Source of the DNA: Cognatishimia sp. WU-CL00825
GTDB lineage: Bacteria > Pseudomonadota > Alphaproteobacteria > Rhodobacterales > Rhodobacteraceae
DNA: 64,000 bases
Assembly (NCBI RefSeq): GCF_040364665.1
Contig: NZ_BAABWX010000004.1
Span: forward strand, 1-64,000
Direction: 5' to 3'
Below the pieces are notes generated by a model. The model searched no databases and was not told the DNA's origin. It saw only the letters and a program-made list of their open reading frames with translations. The position numbers and the translations under genes were made by a program. The number at the start of each line of letters is the position of its first letter. Within the stretch, counting starts at the first letter, position 1. This document shows positions 17,812-25,917 of the stretch, piece after piece.

Positions 17812-17825
17812 AACTTAATGGTTAT
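17810..17825. promoter_or_regulatory. ArsR operator-like inverted repeat ATAAC-N6-GTTAT
   Basis: Arms ATAAC (17810-17814) and GTTAT (17821-17825) are a perfect 5-bp inverted repeat overlapping the ArsR start codon. Sites of this type precede ArsR/SRPBCC pairs, so autoregulation is inferred. Confidence 0.5.
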
Positions 17826-17947
17826 ATAAGTGAGAAGATTCGGTCAAGCCCCGATTGAATCCGGCTGAAATCGCCCAAAACCCTTCCCCCTCTGCAGCAT
17901 ATCCGTTAAAGCCAATCTGACCCGATATTGACTTGCGGAATGGACCG

Positions 17948-20359
17948 ATGAAATTCACTCTCTCTTGGTTGAAAGACCACCTGGACACCGACGCGAGCCT
18001 TGACGACATCCTATATGCCCTTACGGATTTGGGCCTAGAGGTCGAAGAGGTTCATAACCCTGCGGACCGGTTGAAAGAGTTTACTATCGCCAAAGTTCTG
18101 CATGCAGAAAAGCACCCTGACGCAGATAAACTGAAGGTTTGCAACGTCTTAACAGACGCGGGCGAAAGCCAGATCGTTTGTGGTGCACCCAATGCGCGCG
18201 AAGGCATCACCGTGGTTCTGTGCAAACCCGGCAGCTATATTCCGGGCCTGGATATCACCATCAAGGTTGGCAACATCCGTGGCGTTGAAAGCCACGGCAT
18301 GATGGCGTCCGAGCGCGAATTGGAATTGTCCGACGAACACAACGGCATTATCGAATTGCCGTCAGGTGAGGTTGGGCAGAAATTTATTGACTGGTTGGCG
18401 GAAAACGATCCAGCCAAGGTCGACCCAGTGATTGACATCGCGATCACCCCAAACCGCCCGGATGCCCTGGGTGTACGCGGCATCGCGCTTGATCTAGCAG
18501 CGCGTGGGCTTGGCACCATGAAACCTGCGAAAACAGTAGACATTTCAGGTGCTTATTCGTCACCTATCAAAGTGACCATCGACGAAGATACGCGCGAAAA
18601 CGGCTGTTTTGTCTTTGCTGGGCGCATGATCAAGGGCGTCAAGAATGGTCCCTCTCCGCAGTGGCTACAGGATCGGTTGACGGCGATTGGCCTGCGTCCG
18701 ATCTCTGCTTTGGTGGATATCACCAACTTTTTCACCTTTGACCGCAACCGTCCTCTGCATGTTTTTGACGCTGATAAAGTGCAGGGTGACCTGCGTATTC
18801 ACCGCACCCAAGGTGGCGAAACCTTGGTGGGATTGGATGAAAAAGAATACTCATTTGGCCCTGGCCAAGTTGTGATATCGGATGATCAAGCCGTTGAAAG
18901 TATTGGCGGAATCATGGGTGGCTTGGCCACGGGCTGTACCGAAGAAACCACAAATGTTTTTGTCGAAGCCGCCTATTGGGATCACATCCAGATCGCCATG
19001 ACGGGCCGGGCACTAAAGATCAACTCGGATGCGCGGTATCGCAATGAACGTGGGATTGATCCGGCGTTTAATATGGAAGCCTTGGACCTGGCGACAGCGA
19101 TGATCATCGAGCTGTGTGGTGGTGAGCCATCGGACGTGGTGACCGCGGGCGAAGTGCCCGATGTCAGCCGCGCTTACAAGCTGGATACAGACCGCGTTCA
19201 GTCTTTGGTCGGCATGGAAATTCCAGCAGATCAACAGCGTAAGACTTTGATAGACCTAGGTTTTATCCTAGAGGACGACATGGCGCAGGTGCCATCTTGG
19301 CGCCCGGATGTGCAGGGCGAAGCGGACCTTGTCGAGGAAATTGCGCGGGTGGCGTCTTTGACGAAATTGCAGGGCATTCCATTGCCGCGGGTCAATCCGG
19401 GTGTGCCAGCGCAAATCTTAACGCCGGCCCAAAAACGTGAACAAATAGGCCGCCGTACCACGGCGTCACTTGGTTATAATGAATGCGTAACCTATTCATT
19501 TATCGACCAAAAATCAGCAGAGCTGTTTGGTGGTGGATCAGACGAAACAAAGTTGGAAAACCCGATTTCCAGCGAAATGAGCCATATGCGCCCCGATCTT
19601 TTGGCGGGCTTGTTGCAGGCGGCGGCGCGCAATCAGGCGCGTGGGTTTATGGACTTGGCGTTGTTTGAGGCGGGCCCTGCCTTTCACGGTGGCGAACCGG
19701 GTGAACAGCATGGACAGATCACCGGCCTTTTGGTGGGGCGCAGCACCGCCAAAGATGTGCATGGCGAAAGCCGGGGCGTAGACCTGTTTGATGCAAAAGC
19801 AGACGCCGAGGCCGTTCTAGCTGCCATCGGCGCGCCGGCAAAAGTTCAAATCCAACGCGGCGGCGCCGAGTGGTGGCATCCGGGTCGTCATGGTCGAATT
19901 TGTTTGGGTCCAAAGAAAACAATGTGTGTTTTCGGTGAGTTACACCCCAAGGTGCTGGCTGAAATGGATGTAAAGGGGCCCGCGGTGGCCTTTACGATCT
20001 ATCCAGAAGAGATTCCGATGCCGCGTAAGAAGTCGGCCACGCGCGCTGCGTTGCAATTGCGCGATTTGCAAGCCGTTGAACGGGATTTCGCCTTTGTCGT
20101 CGACACCTCTGTTGAAGCCTTGACCCTGGTGAATGCCGCCAATGGCGCAGACAAAGAGCTGATAGACAGCGTGCGTATCTTTGATGAATTCAAAGGCGAA
20201 ACGGCTGAAAAACAAATGGGTGCGGGCAAGAAATCCATCGCCATGACCGTGCGTTTGCAGCCAAAAGAAAAGACTTTGAAGGAAAAAGACATCGAGGCCG
20301 TGGCGGCCAAGATCATCGACAAAGTTAACAAAGCGACCGGCGGTACATTACGCGGTTAA
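17948..20359 (+). CDS. pheT: Phenylalanyl-tRNA synthetase beta subunit
   Basis: An 803-aa subunit with the full domain order: N-terminal MKFTLSWLKDHLDTD, a tRNA-binding EMAP-like domain (about 40-150), B3/B4 editing domain (about 210-375, including IGGIMGG), B5 (about 400-470), the class II-like core (about 480-690) and the C-terminal ferredoxin-like anticodon-binding domain (about 710-803, ERDFAFVVD). The ATG at 17948 replaces an upstream TTG. It is separated from pheS by a terminator and two reverse genes, so each subunit needs its own promoter. Confidence 0.98.
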   Translation: MKFTLSWLKDHLDTDASLDDILYALTDLGLEVEEVHNPADRLKEFTIAKVLHAEKHPDADKLKVCNVLTDAGESQIVCGAPNAREGITVVLCKPGSYIPGLDITIKVGNIRGVESHGMMASERELELSDEHNGIIELPSGEVGQKFIDWLAENDPAKVDPVIDIAITPNRPDALGVRGIALDLAARGLGTMKPAKTVDISGAYSSPIKVTIDEDTRENGCFVFAGRMIKGVKNGPSPQWLQDRLTAIGLRPISALVDITNFFTFDRNRPLHVFDADKVQGDLRIHRTQGGETLVGLDEKEYSFGPGQVVISDDQAVESIGGIMGGLATGCTEETTNVFVEAAYWDHIQIAMTGRALKINSDARYRNERGIDPAFNMEALDLATAMIIELCGGEPSDVVTAGEVPDVSRAYKLDTDRVQSLVGMEIPADQQRKTLIDLGFILEDDMAQVPSWRPDVQGEADLVEEIARVASLTKLQGIPLPRVNPGVPAQILTPAQKREQIGRRTTASLGYNECVTYSFIDQKSAELFGGGSDETKLENPISSEMSHMRPDLLAGLLQAAARNQARGFMDLALFEAGPAFHGGEPGEQHGQITGLLVGRSTAKDVHGESRGVDLFDAKADAEAVLAAIGAPAKVQIQRGGAEWWHPGRHGRICLGPKKTMCVFGELHPKVLAEMDVKGPAVAFTIYPEEIPMPRKKSATRAALQLRDLQAVERDFAFVVDTSVEALTLVNAANGADKELIDSVRIFDEFKGETAEKQMGAGKKSIAMTVRLQPKEKTLKEKDIEAVAAKIIDKVNKATGGTLRG

Positions 20360-20370
20360 TTGTACAATTT

Positions 20371-20395
20371 GTACGTTTCGCGGCCTGAAACGTAC
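20371..20395. repeat. Perfect inverted repeat GTACGTTTC/GAAACGTAC
   Basis: Nine-base perfect arms (20371-20379, 20387-20395) around GCGGCCT lie 11 bp after the pheT stop and before the terminator. No T-run follows, so it is not itself an intrinsic terminator. Confidence 0.6.
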
Positions 20396-20408
20396 GATTC
20401 GTTTGCCT

Positions 20409-20434
20409 AAAACCCCCGGTTTCGCCGGGGGTTT
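20409..20434. terminator. Strong terminator between pheT and LysR
   Basis: AAAACCCCCGG-TTTCG-CCGGGGGTTTT is an 11-bp stem with flanking A and T runs, so it can act in both directions between the convergent genes. Confidence 0.93.
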
Positions 20435-20444
20435 TGCTTTAGGG

Positions 20445-21338
20445 CTACTTTTTCCCTGAAAGGTGATCTGCAAGCAGGTCAAATACCAGTCGAATGCGCC
20501 GGCTGGTGTGCAACTCGCGGTGGGTCACCAACCAGATCGGAAAAACGATGGGCGGCATGTCAGGCAGCAGGCGCACCATGCCCGGCGTCAATTGCGCCAC
20601 ATCTTCCCCCATAATCGCAATGCCAAACCCGTCTTGGCACAGCTGCCAAGCCACAAGGCCGTTTTTGGACCCGATCGGAAAGTTTTTGGGGGTTACCGGC
20701 ATGCCAAGTGGTTCCAGAAATCCAATCATTTCCTTGGTGTCGCCAAAGGACACAAAATCATGATGCGCAAGATCGGCCAGCGTGGTTGGGACCCCCTTGG
20801 TATCAAGGTAGTCTTGCGCGGCATACAAATAGGCTTTGGGCTCGGCCACAAGCCGGGCAATTAGGTCGGGCTGTTCTGGACGCACATGGCGCAGGGCAAT
20901 GTCTGCTTCGCGGCGCATCAGATTTTGGATCTCGTTGGCGGCCACTACGATGATGTAGAGATCTGGCGCAACCTCACGCAGCTTTTTTAGGGCAGGTGGC
21001 AACAGGTAGGCCGAGAAAACATCTGAGGCGGTGATGCGCACCTCGCCGTCAATCGCCTGTGATTGCCCTGTGGCCACAAGCGAGACCCGATCTGCGGCCT
21101 CGCCCATGAGCCGGGTGTGTTCAAGCATTTCGACCCCGGCTTGTGTCAGCTCTAATGTGCGGCCAACTCGTTCAAACAGCATGATGCCCAACTCGTCCTC
21201 GAGTGCCGCAACCTGGCGGCTGAGTGTCGGTTGGGTGAGCCCCAGATGACGGGCTGCTGCAGAGAGGGAACCGGTGTCGGCGGTGGCTAGAAACGCGCGA
21301 ATATGGTTCCAATCGGGGAGGGAGGATCCTGAGGTCAT
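20445..21338 (-). CDS. LysR family transcriptional regulator
   Basis: A 297-aa LysR regulator: winged helix (about 8-66; IRAFLATADTGSLSAAARHLGLTQPTLSRQVAALE, written here in parts of the same helix-turn-helix) and a periplasmic-binding-like effector domain (about 95-290). The open frame continues to 21764 on the minus strand, but that would overlap the divergent methyltransferase; the ATG at 21338 is the normal start. ATAC-GAATAT-GTAT overlaps this start codon and may be its own site. The divergent methyltransferase is the likely target. Confidence 0.88.
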   Translation of the reverse strand: MTSGSSLPDWNHIRAFLATADTGSLSAAARHLGLTQPTLSRQVAALEDELGIMLFERVGRTLELTQAGVEMLEHTRLMGEAADRVSLVATGQSQAIDGEVRITASDVFSAYLLPPALKKLREVAPDLYIIVVAANEIQNLMRREADIALRHVRPEQPDLIARLVAEPKAYLYAAQDYLDTKGVPTTLADLAHHDFVSFGDTKEMIGFLEPLGMPVTPKNFPIGSKNGLVAWQLCQDGFGIAIMGEDVAQLTPGMVRLLPDMPPIVFPIWLVTHRELHTSRRIRLVFDLLADHLSGKK

Positions 21339-21422
21339 ACGAATATGTATAAGCTCGCTGCGAATTTGCGCAATTTTTTTATAAGGCTGCTGTGGGTATT
21401 GTTTCGCCAAAGGAGCAATATC

Positions 21423-22055
21423 ATGCTGGTTGAAGAAAAGTTCTGGGATGGCGTTTCCGCGAAATACGCCAAAAGCCCAATCAAGGATCCCGAAGCCTAT
21501 CAATTTACGCTGGATCGCACGCGCAGTTATTTGAAGGCAGGGGATCACGTACTGGAGATCGGGGCTGGCACCGGCAGTACGGCTTTGCTGTTGGCGGATG
21601 CCGTGGCCGAGATTGTGGCCACTGATATTTCTAACGCGATGCTTGATGTTGGCCGCGCTAAGGCCAGAGAGCAGGGCATTGAAAACGTGCGGTTTGAGCA
21701 ATGTGACGCCGCGCAGCTTCCAGCGGCCCCCTTTGATGTGGTGCTGGCGCATAACATTCTGCATTTGATCGAAGATCTGCCGCAGGTTTTAGCTGCCGTG
21801 CATGACAGCTTGCGTCCCGGCGGTCTGTTTATCTCTAAGTCCTTTTGCAAACCAAAACGCGGCCTGCAAATGGAATACCGCGTGATGCGCTTGGTGCTGC
21901 CAGTGATGCAAAAGCTGGGCAAAGCGCCCTTTGTGGCGATGCGCTCGGTCGAAGAATTTGAAGAGATGTTTTGGCAGGCGGGATATGAACCGGTTGAAGC
22001 CGCGCATTACCCAGAAACCAACGCCAATCGCTATATCGTGGCGCGCAAGCGGTAA
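21423..22055 (+). CDS. Class I SAM-dependent methyltransferase
   Basis: A 210-aa Rossmann-fold methyltransferase. Motif I is HVLEIGAGTGSTALLLA (42-58), the acidic end of strand 2 is VATDISNAML, and motif IV/post I appear as DVVLAHNILHLI and LRPGGLFISK. It resembles UbiE/Methyltransf_11 type enzymes acting on small molecules; the acceptor is unknown. AAAGGAGC precedes the ATG at 21423, so the open frame from 21345 is not used. It is divergent from a LysR gene 84 bp away. Confidence 0.88.
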   Translation: MLVEEKFWDGVSAKYAKSPIKDPEAYQFTLDRTRSYLKAGDHVLEIGAGTGSTALLLADAVAEIVATDISNAMLDVGRAKAREQGIENVRFEQCDAAQLPAAPFDVVLAHNILHLIEDLPQVLAAVHDSLRPGGLFISKSFCKPKRGLQMEYRVMRLVLPVMQKLGKAPFVAMRSVEEFEEMFWQAGYEPVEAAHYPETNANRYIVARKR

Positions 22056-22137
22056 TCGGCGGGGTTTTGGTGCGGCATTTCGCTAGACGCTTTGGCCGCA
22101 AGCGGCGATACTGCGCCTTCAAACAGGGGGGCTTGAT

Positions 22138-22587
22138 ATGTCGCTAAAGGTTTATTTGTCGGGCGAAATTCACACTGACTGGCGCGAACAAATTGTAAAT
22201 GGGTCAGAGGGTTTGGCGATTGAATTCGCAAGCCCCATCACAGATCACGCGGCAAGCGATGATTGTGGCGTGCAGATTTTAGGCGATGAATCCAGCAAGT
22301 TCTGGCACGACCATAAAGGCGCAAAGTTAAATGCCATTCGCACCCGCAAGGGCATCGAAGACGCGGATGTGGTTGTGGTGCGATTTGGTGAAAAATACAA
22401 ACAGTGGAATGCGGCGTTTGATGCGGGATATGCTGCTGCGCTTGGTAAGTCGTTGATCGTGCTGCATGGGCCGGATCATCAACACGCGCTAAAAGAGGTG
22501 GATGCGGCCGCACTTGTGGTGGCCGAGCAGCCAAAGCAGGTTGTTGAGGCGCTGCGATATGTTCTGACCGGGGCATTGCCTGATTAA
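22138..22587 (+). CDS. YtoQ family protein
   Basis: A 149-aa cytoplasmic protein matching the YtoQ family, which resembles nucleoside 2-deoxyribosyltransferases. It starts KVYLSGEIHTDWRE and has later ADVVVVRFGEKYKQWNAAFDAGYAAALGK. Its reaction is not established. It begins 82 bp after the methyltransferase with its own good site (GGGGGGCT) and ends in a strong terminator. Confidence 0.87.
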   Translation: MSLKVYLSGEIHTDWREQIVNGSEGLAIEFASPITDHAASDDCGVQILGDESSKFWHDHKGAKLNAIRTRKGIEDADVVVVRFGEKYKQWNAAFDAGYAAALGKSLIVLHGPDHQHALKEVDAAALVVAEQPKQVVEALRYVLTGALPD

Positions 22588-22610
22588 GAACGCGCTGCCA
22601 GAAATTTCAT

Positions 22611-22640
22611 AAAGGCCCCAGATCAGTCTCTGGGGCCTTT
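22611..22640. terminator. Terminator between ytoQ and a GST gene
   Basis: A 12-bp perfect stem AAAGGCCCCAGA/TCTGGGGCCTTT with a 6-nt loop has flanking A and T runs. It serves the convergent ytoQ-like and GST genes from both sides. Confidence 0.9.
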
Positions 22641-22651
22641 GTGTATCTGGA

Positions 22652-23365
22652 CTAGGCTTCGCGGGGCGGGTTGTTCAGCCCGATTTGAACCGCAGGTCGC
22701 TCTAGGAAACGGGCGATATAGGCTTGCAGGTTGGGCAGTTTATCCAGACCCACCAGCTCTTCGGCACCATAAAAGGACAGCCCGCGCAGCCACGGAACAA
22801 TGGCAATATCAGCGATGGAATAAAAGCCGGTGATCCAGTCTTTGCCGTCGAGTTCTTTTTCCAGCACCGCCAGCAGGCGTTTTGCTTCGACGATATAGCG
22901 GTCACGGGGACGTGGGTCTTCGATTGCGCTGCCAGCGAATTTGGTGAAATAGCCCAATTGACCCAACATTGGACCAAGCCCGCCCATCTGGAACATCAGC
23001 CATTGAATGGCCTTGGCTTTGTCTGCTGCGGTTTCACCAATCAATTTTCCGGATTTTTCCGCGAGATAGATCAGGATGGCTCCGCTTTCAAACAGGCCGA
23101 TGGGTTCACCGTCTGGGCCATTTGGATCAATGATCGCCGGGATCTTATTGTTCGGGTTCAGCGACAGGAATTCCGGGCTTTGCACGTCGGCATCTGACAA
23201 AGTCACGCGATGCGCCTCATAGGGCAGGCCGATTTCTTCCAGTGCAATAGAGACCTTCACACCATTTGGCGTTGGGAAGGCATATAGCTGCAGAACTGAC
23301 GGGTCAGTGGCGGGCCATTTTTGGGTGATTGGGAATTGGGCAAGCGATGTTTGGGTCGTGGTCAT
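22652..23365 (-). CDS. Glutathione S-transferase family protein (YfcG-like)
   Basis: A 237-aa thioredoxin-fold GST: N-terminal domain about 22-108 (LYAFPTPNGVKVSIALEE; NPNNKIPAIIDP; LFESGAILIYLAE) and helical C-domain about 115-225. The TPNG motif and long N-terminal extension suggest the Nu-class/YfcG type, which often acts as a glutathione-linked disulfide oxidoreductase. A second GST of the YghU type lies about 6 kb downstream. It has no operon partner. Confidence 0.9.
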   Translation of the reverse strand: MTTTQTSLAQFPITQKWPATDPSVLQLYAFPTPNGVKVSIALEEIGLPYEAHRVTLSDADVQSPEFLSLNPNNKIPAIIDPNGPDGEPIGLFESGAILIYLAEKSGKLIGETAADKAKAIQWLMFQMGGLGPMLGQLGYFTKFAGSAIEDPRPRDRYIVEAKRLLAVLEKELDGKDWITGFYSIADIAIVPWLRGLSFYGAEELVGLDKLPNLQAYIARFLERPAVQIGLNNPPREA

Positions 23366-23502
23366 TGGGGGCTCCGTTCTAGCTTAGGGGGAACATAGGC
23401 GATTTTTCCCTTGGTGCGAGAGGGGCAATCGTGCGTAATTTGCGATGCGATGTGCGTTTATGCAAAATGGGCGCGTTTAGGGGACATAAGAGGGACATTA
23501 TT

Positions 23503-23937
23503 ATGTTGAGTGAGTTCAAGGATTTTATTGCCAAGGGCAATGTGATGGATATGGCGGTGGGCATAATTGTCGGCGCGGCCTTTACGGCGATTGTGAAATC
23601 AATGGTCGGGGATTTGATCAACCCAATCATCGGTGTTTTCACCGGCGGTGTTGATTTCACCAACTTGTATATTGTTCTGTCGGGCGAGGTGCCTGCTGGT
23701 GCCAGTCTTGAAGCCGCGCGAGAAGCCGGAGCTGCGGTCTTTGCCCATGGGGCGTTTATCATGGCGGTGATCAACTTTTTGATGATCGCTTTCGTGGTTT
23801 TCATGCTTGTGCGCTATGTCAATAAAGTGAAAGAAGCCGCCGAGAAGAAAGAAGAAGCCGCCCCCGCCGAGGAGGCCCCAGCCGGGCCAAGCGAGCTGGA
23901 TGTGCTGTTGGAAATCCGCGATTCTTTGAAGAAATAA
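23503..23937 (+). CDS. mscL: Large-conductance mechanosensitive channel MscL
   Basis: A 144-aa inner-membrane channel: N-terminal amphipathic helix [16 protein letters not shown], pore helix TM1 (about 15-45, [18 protein letters not shown]), periplasmic loop, TM2 (about 76-105) and a charged Glu/Lys/Ala-rich cytoplasmic tail. It opens under high membrane tension to release solutes in hypo-osmotic shock. AGAGGGACATTATT precedes the ATG. mscS follows, so two osmotic safety valves are side by side. Confidence 0.96.
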   Translation: MLSEFKDFIAKGNVMDMAVGIIVGAAFTAIVKSMVGDLINPIIGVFTGGVDFTNLYIVLSGEVPAGASLEAAREAGAAVFAHGAFIMAVINFLMIAFVVFMLVRYVNKVKEAAEKKEEAAPAEEAPAGPSELDVLLEIRDSLKK

Positions 23938-23972
23938 ATGTGCTGGGGCAGGGCCCTAGCGGTGGACTAATT

Positions 23973-23996
23973 AGGGCCGGGATTCCCGGCCCTTTC
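23973..23996 (+). terminator. Hairpin between mscL and mscS
   Basis: A 9-bp GC stem AGGGCCGGG/CCCGGCCCT with an ATT loop is followed by only TT, so it may be a weak terminator or attenuator between the two channel genes. Confidence 0.5.
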
Positions 23997-24013
23997 GAAT
24001 GGAGAGAATAAAT

Positions 24014-24820
24014 ATGGAAATGATCCTGGAGTTTGCACAGACGCATGCCGGTTTGGTGATGAACGCCGGAAAAGCGCTGGCAGTTCTGATCATCGGGTGG
24101 ATGGTGGCTGGCCTGGTCAGCCGCGTGATCCGCCGTCGGGTTTTTGCAAACGAGAATATCGACGACACAATTGGCAATTTTGTTGCCTCTATCGTGCGTT
24201 GGGTAATTTTGCTGATGGTTGCCATTGCGGTGCTGGGGATTTTTGGCATTCAAGCCACAAGTCTGGTTGCCATTATGGGCGCTGCCACGCTGGCAATCGG
24301 CATGGCGTTGCAGGGCACGCTGAGCGATTTGGCGGCGGGCTTTATGCTGATCTTGTTCCGGCCCTACAAATTGGGACAGTTTGTCGAAGTTGCGGGCACA
24401 TCGGGCACCGTCAAAGATATCAACCTGTTTGTCACCGAATTGGCGACGCCGGATAATGTGCAGATCATCGTGCCCAATGGCCAGGCCTGGGGTAGTGTGA
24501 TCACCAATTTCTCGCACCATGCAACGCGGCGCGTGGATATGGTGTTTGGCATCGATTACGGCGATGACATTGAAAAAGCCAAAGCCATCATAGCGCGCCT
24601 TGCGGATGCGGATGAACGGGTGCTGTCGGACCCAGAGGCCTGGGTGCGTGTGACCAATCTGGGCGACAGTTCGGTGGATATCACCGCGCGCGTCTGGTGT
24701 GCGGCGGCGGATTACTGGGAGCTGAAGTTCGCTTTGACTCAGGCGGTCAAAGAAGCGTTTGATGCGGAAGGCGTGTCCATTCCGTATCCACATGTTGTGG
24801 AGCTAAAGCGTAACGCTTAG
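24014..24820 (+). CDS. mscS: Small-conductance mechanosensitive channel (MscS family)
   Basis: A 268-aa minimal MscS-type channel. Three hydrophobic helices (about 15-38, 52-80, 85-112) end in the glycine/alanine-rich pore helix (IMGAATLAIGMALQGTLSDLAAGF), followed by the beta domain (FRPYKLGQFVEVAGTSGTVKDI) and alpha/beta cytoplasmic vestibule. The ATG at 24014 follows GGAGAGAATAAAT; the ATG at 23999 lacks a site. It senses membrane tension and releases solutes, complementing the adjacent mscL. Confidence 0.94.
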   Translation: MEMILEFAQTHAGLVMNAGKALAVLIIGWMVAGLVSRVIRRRVFANENIDDTIGNFVASIVRWVILLMVAIAVLGIFGIQATSLVAIMGAATLAIGMALQGTLSDLAAGFMLILFRPYKLGQFVEVAGTSGTVKDINLFVTELATPDNVQIIVPNGQAWGSVITNFSHHATRRVDMVFGIDYGDDIEKAKAIIARLADADERVLSDPEAWVRVTNLGDSSVDITARVWCAAADYWELKFALTQAVKEAFDAEGVSIPYPHVVELKRNA

Positions 24821-24830
24821 GCCCCGCATC

Positions 24831-24858
24831 GGGCGGGCTGTTGAGGGGCAGCCCGCCC
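24831..24858. terminator. GC-rich hairpin between mscS and the MsrQ-like gene
   Basis: A 10-bp perfect stem GGGCGGGCTG/CAGCCCGCCC lies in the 43-bp gap between convergent genes. It has no T-run in either direction, so it is a structural candidate for termination only. Confidence 0.45.
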
Positions 24859-24863
24859 AACAA

Positions 24864-25463
24864 TTAGGCGCGTGCAGAGCGCATGCGACGCTGGGTCCAA
24901 TAATAGGCGCGGTAGGTTTCCAGCACGATCAGCGGGCCAAAGTGCACCAGTGCCGGGCCAATGCCGCCCCATTCATGCAACGCCGCCCAGTGCAACAAGG
25001 TCAGCACAGCCGCCCCATAGGTGGCGCGTTGCAGGGTTTTCCAGTCGCGGCCCATTTTACGCACAAAGTAATCGTGGCTGGTGACGGCCAAGGGCACAAA
25101 GATCAGAAACGCCACCCAACCTGTCCAGATATAGAACCGTGGAATCTCGTTGATCACGCGTCCTAGGTCATTCAGATCCAACAGGTAGAAAATCGTATGC
25201 AGCAGCGCATAGCCAAAGGCAGCGACGCCAAAGTAGCGGCGATTTTTACGCAACCAGCGCGGTCCGCGCCAACCTTTTAAAACCAGCATCAGCGGGCTGG
25301 CCAACATGGCGATAATCATAAAGCGGGCAGAAAACTCGCCGGTGGGATGCAGCAATTCATGCAGAATGCGCGGGTCACTCGAAGTAAAGGCGGCATTGAG
25401 AATGCCAATGGCGGGCAGGCTGAGCAACAGCCAGAGCCAATACGGGGATAGTCGAGAAAGCAT
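24864..25463 (-). CDS. MsrQ/YedZ-like haem-binding membrane protein
   Basis: A 199-aa ferric-reductase-like transmembrane protein with about six helices. Histidines suited to haem ligation appear in GYALLHTIFYLLD, LTLLHWAALHEWGG and near VTSHDYF. In the MsrPQ system the membrane haem protein passes electrons to the periplasmic molybdoenzyme MsrP, which repairs methionine sulfoxide, but no msrP is visible within this window. It could serve another redox partner. It converges on mscS. Confidence 0.82.
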   Translation of the reverse strand: MLSRLSPYWLWLLLSLPAIGILNAAFTSSDPRILHELLHPTGEFSARFMIIAMLASPLMLVLKGWRGPRWLRKNRRYFGVAAFGYALLHTIFYLLDLNDLGRVINEIPRFYIWTGWVAFLIFVPLAVTSHDYFVRKMGRDWKTLQRATYGAAVLTLLHWAALHEWGGIGPALVHFGPLIVLETYRAYYWTQRRMRSARA

Positions 25464-25538
25464 AGGTCATGTCCGAAATAAGAGTTGGATTGACCGTTAA
25501 ACGTTGGCGACGAAAATTTCCGTCGCCAAAAAGTGCAT

Positions 25539-25820
25539 TTACATCAAAATAATATTTGTGATGCCTGAATTTTGCCGCAGCGCGTGTACGTCGGCAAGCT
25601 CTGGGTCGTTGATCCAAGCTTTGGCATGGGCGCGATCAGGGAAGGTCAGAATAACAGTCACGTCCGGCGCTGGGGCGGTGCCTTCGATCACTTCTGCTTC
25701 TTTTGAAACGGCCATGGCTTCGGCGTTGTGCTTTTTCAAAGCAGCGCCAGCCAGTTCGCGGTAGGCGGCAAAGGTTTCTGGATCTTGGAGTGAGATGGTC
25801 ACAAGTGCATAGGCGGTCAT
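25539..25820 (-). CDS. DUF1330 protein
   Basis: A 93-aa dimeric alpha-beta barrel protein of the DUF1330 family (MTAYALVTISLQDPETFAAYRE at the start, LTFPDRAHAKAWINDPE later). The function is not established. It is divergent from a LysR regulator 97 bp away; the shared promoter holds two short palindromes, so that regulator probably controls it. Confidence 0.88.
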   Translation of the reverse strand: MTAYALVTISLQDPETFAAYRELAGAALKKHNAEAMAVSKEAEVIEGTAPAPDVTVILTFPDRAHAKAWINDPELADVHALRQNSGITNIILM

Positions 25821-25857
25821 TGGGCTGTCCTTTGTTGATCTGCCCGAAGGTTAGTCG

Positions 25858-25884
25858 CACATGTGATGATTAAAAATGATCATT
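25858..25884. promoter_or_regulatory. Two palindromes in the DUF1330/LysR divergent promoter
   Basis: CACATGTG (25858-25865) and AATGATCATT (25875-25884) are perfect palindromes within the 97-bp divergent region. They are candidates for LysR binding; no experimental support can be inferred. Confidence 0.35.
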
Positions 25885-25917
25885 GCTGCATGGCGAATGT
25901 GCAAATATGATCAGGGT

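Noticed and set aside
15832..20359. pheS-pheT as one operon
   Set aside because: A terminator at 16926 and two minus-strand genes lie between them, so they cannot share a simple transcript.
21339..21764. N-terminal extension of the LysR frame
   Set aside because: It would run through the divergent promoter and the methyltransferase gene; the normal LysR N-terminus begins at 21338.
23819..24793. 324-codon minus-strand open frame across mscL and mscS
   Set aside because: It is antisense to two clear channel genes, has low-complexity His/Arg content and no recognisable domain.
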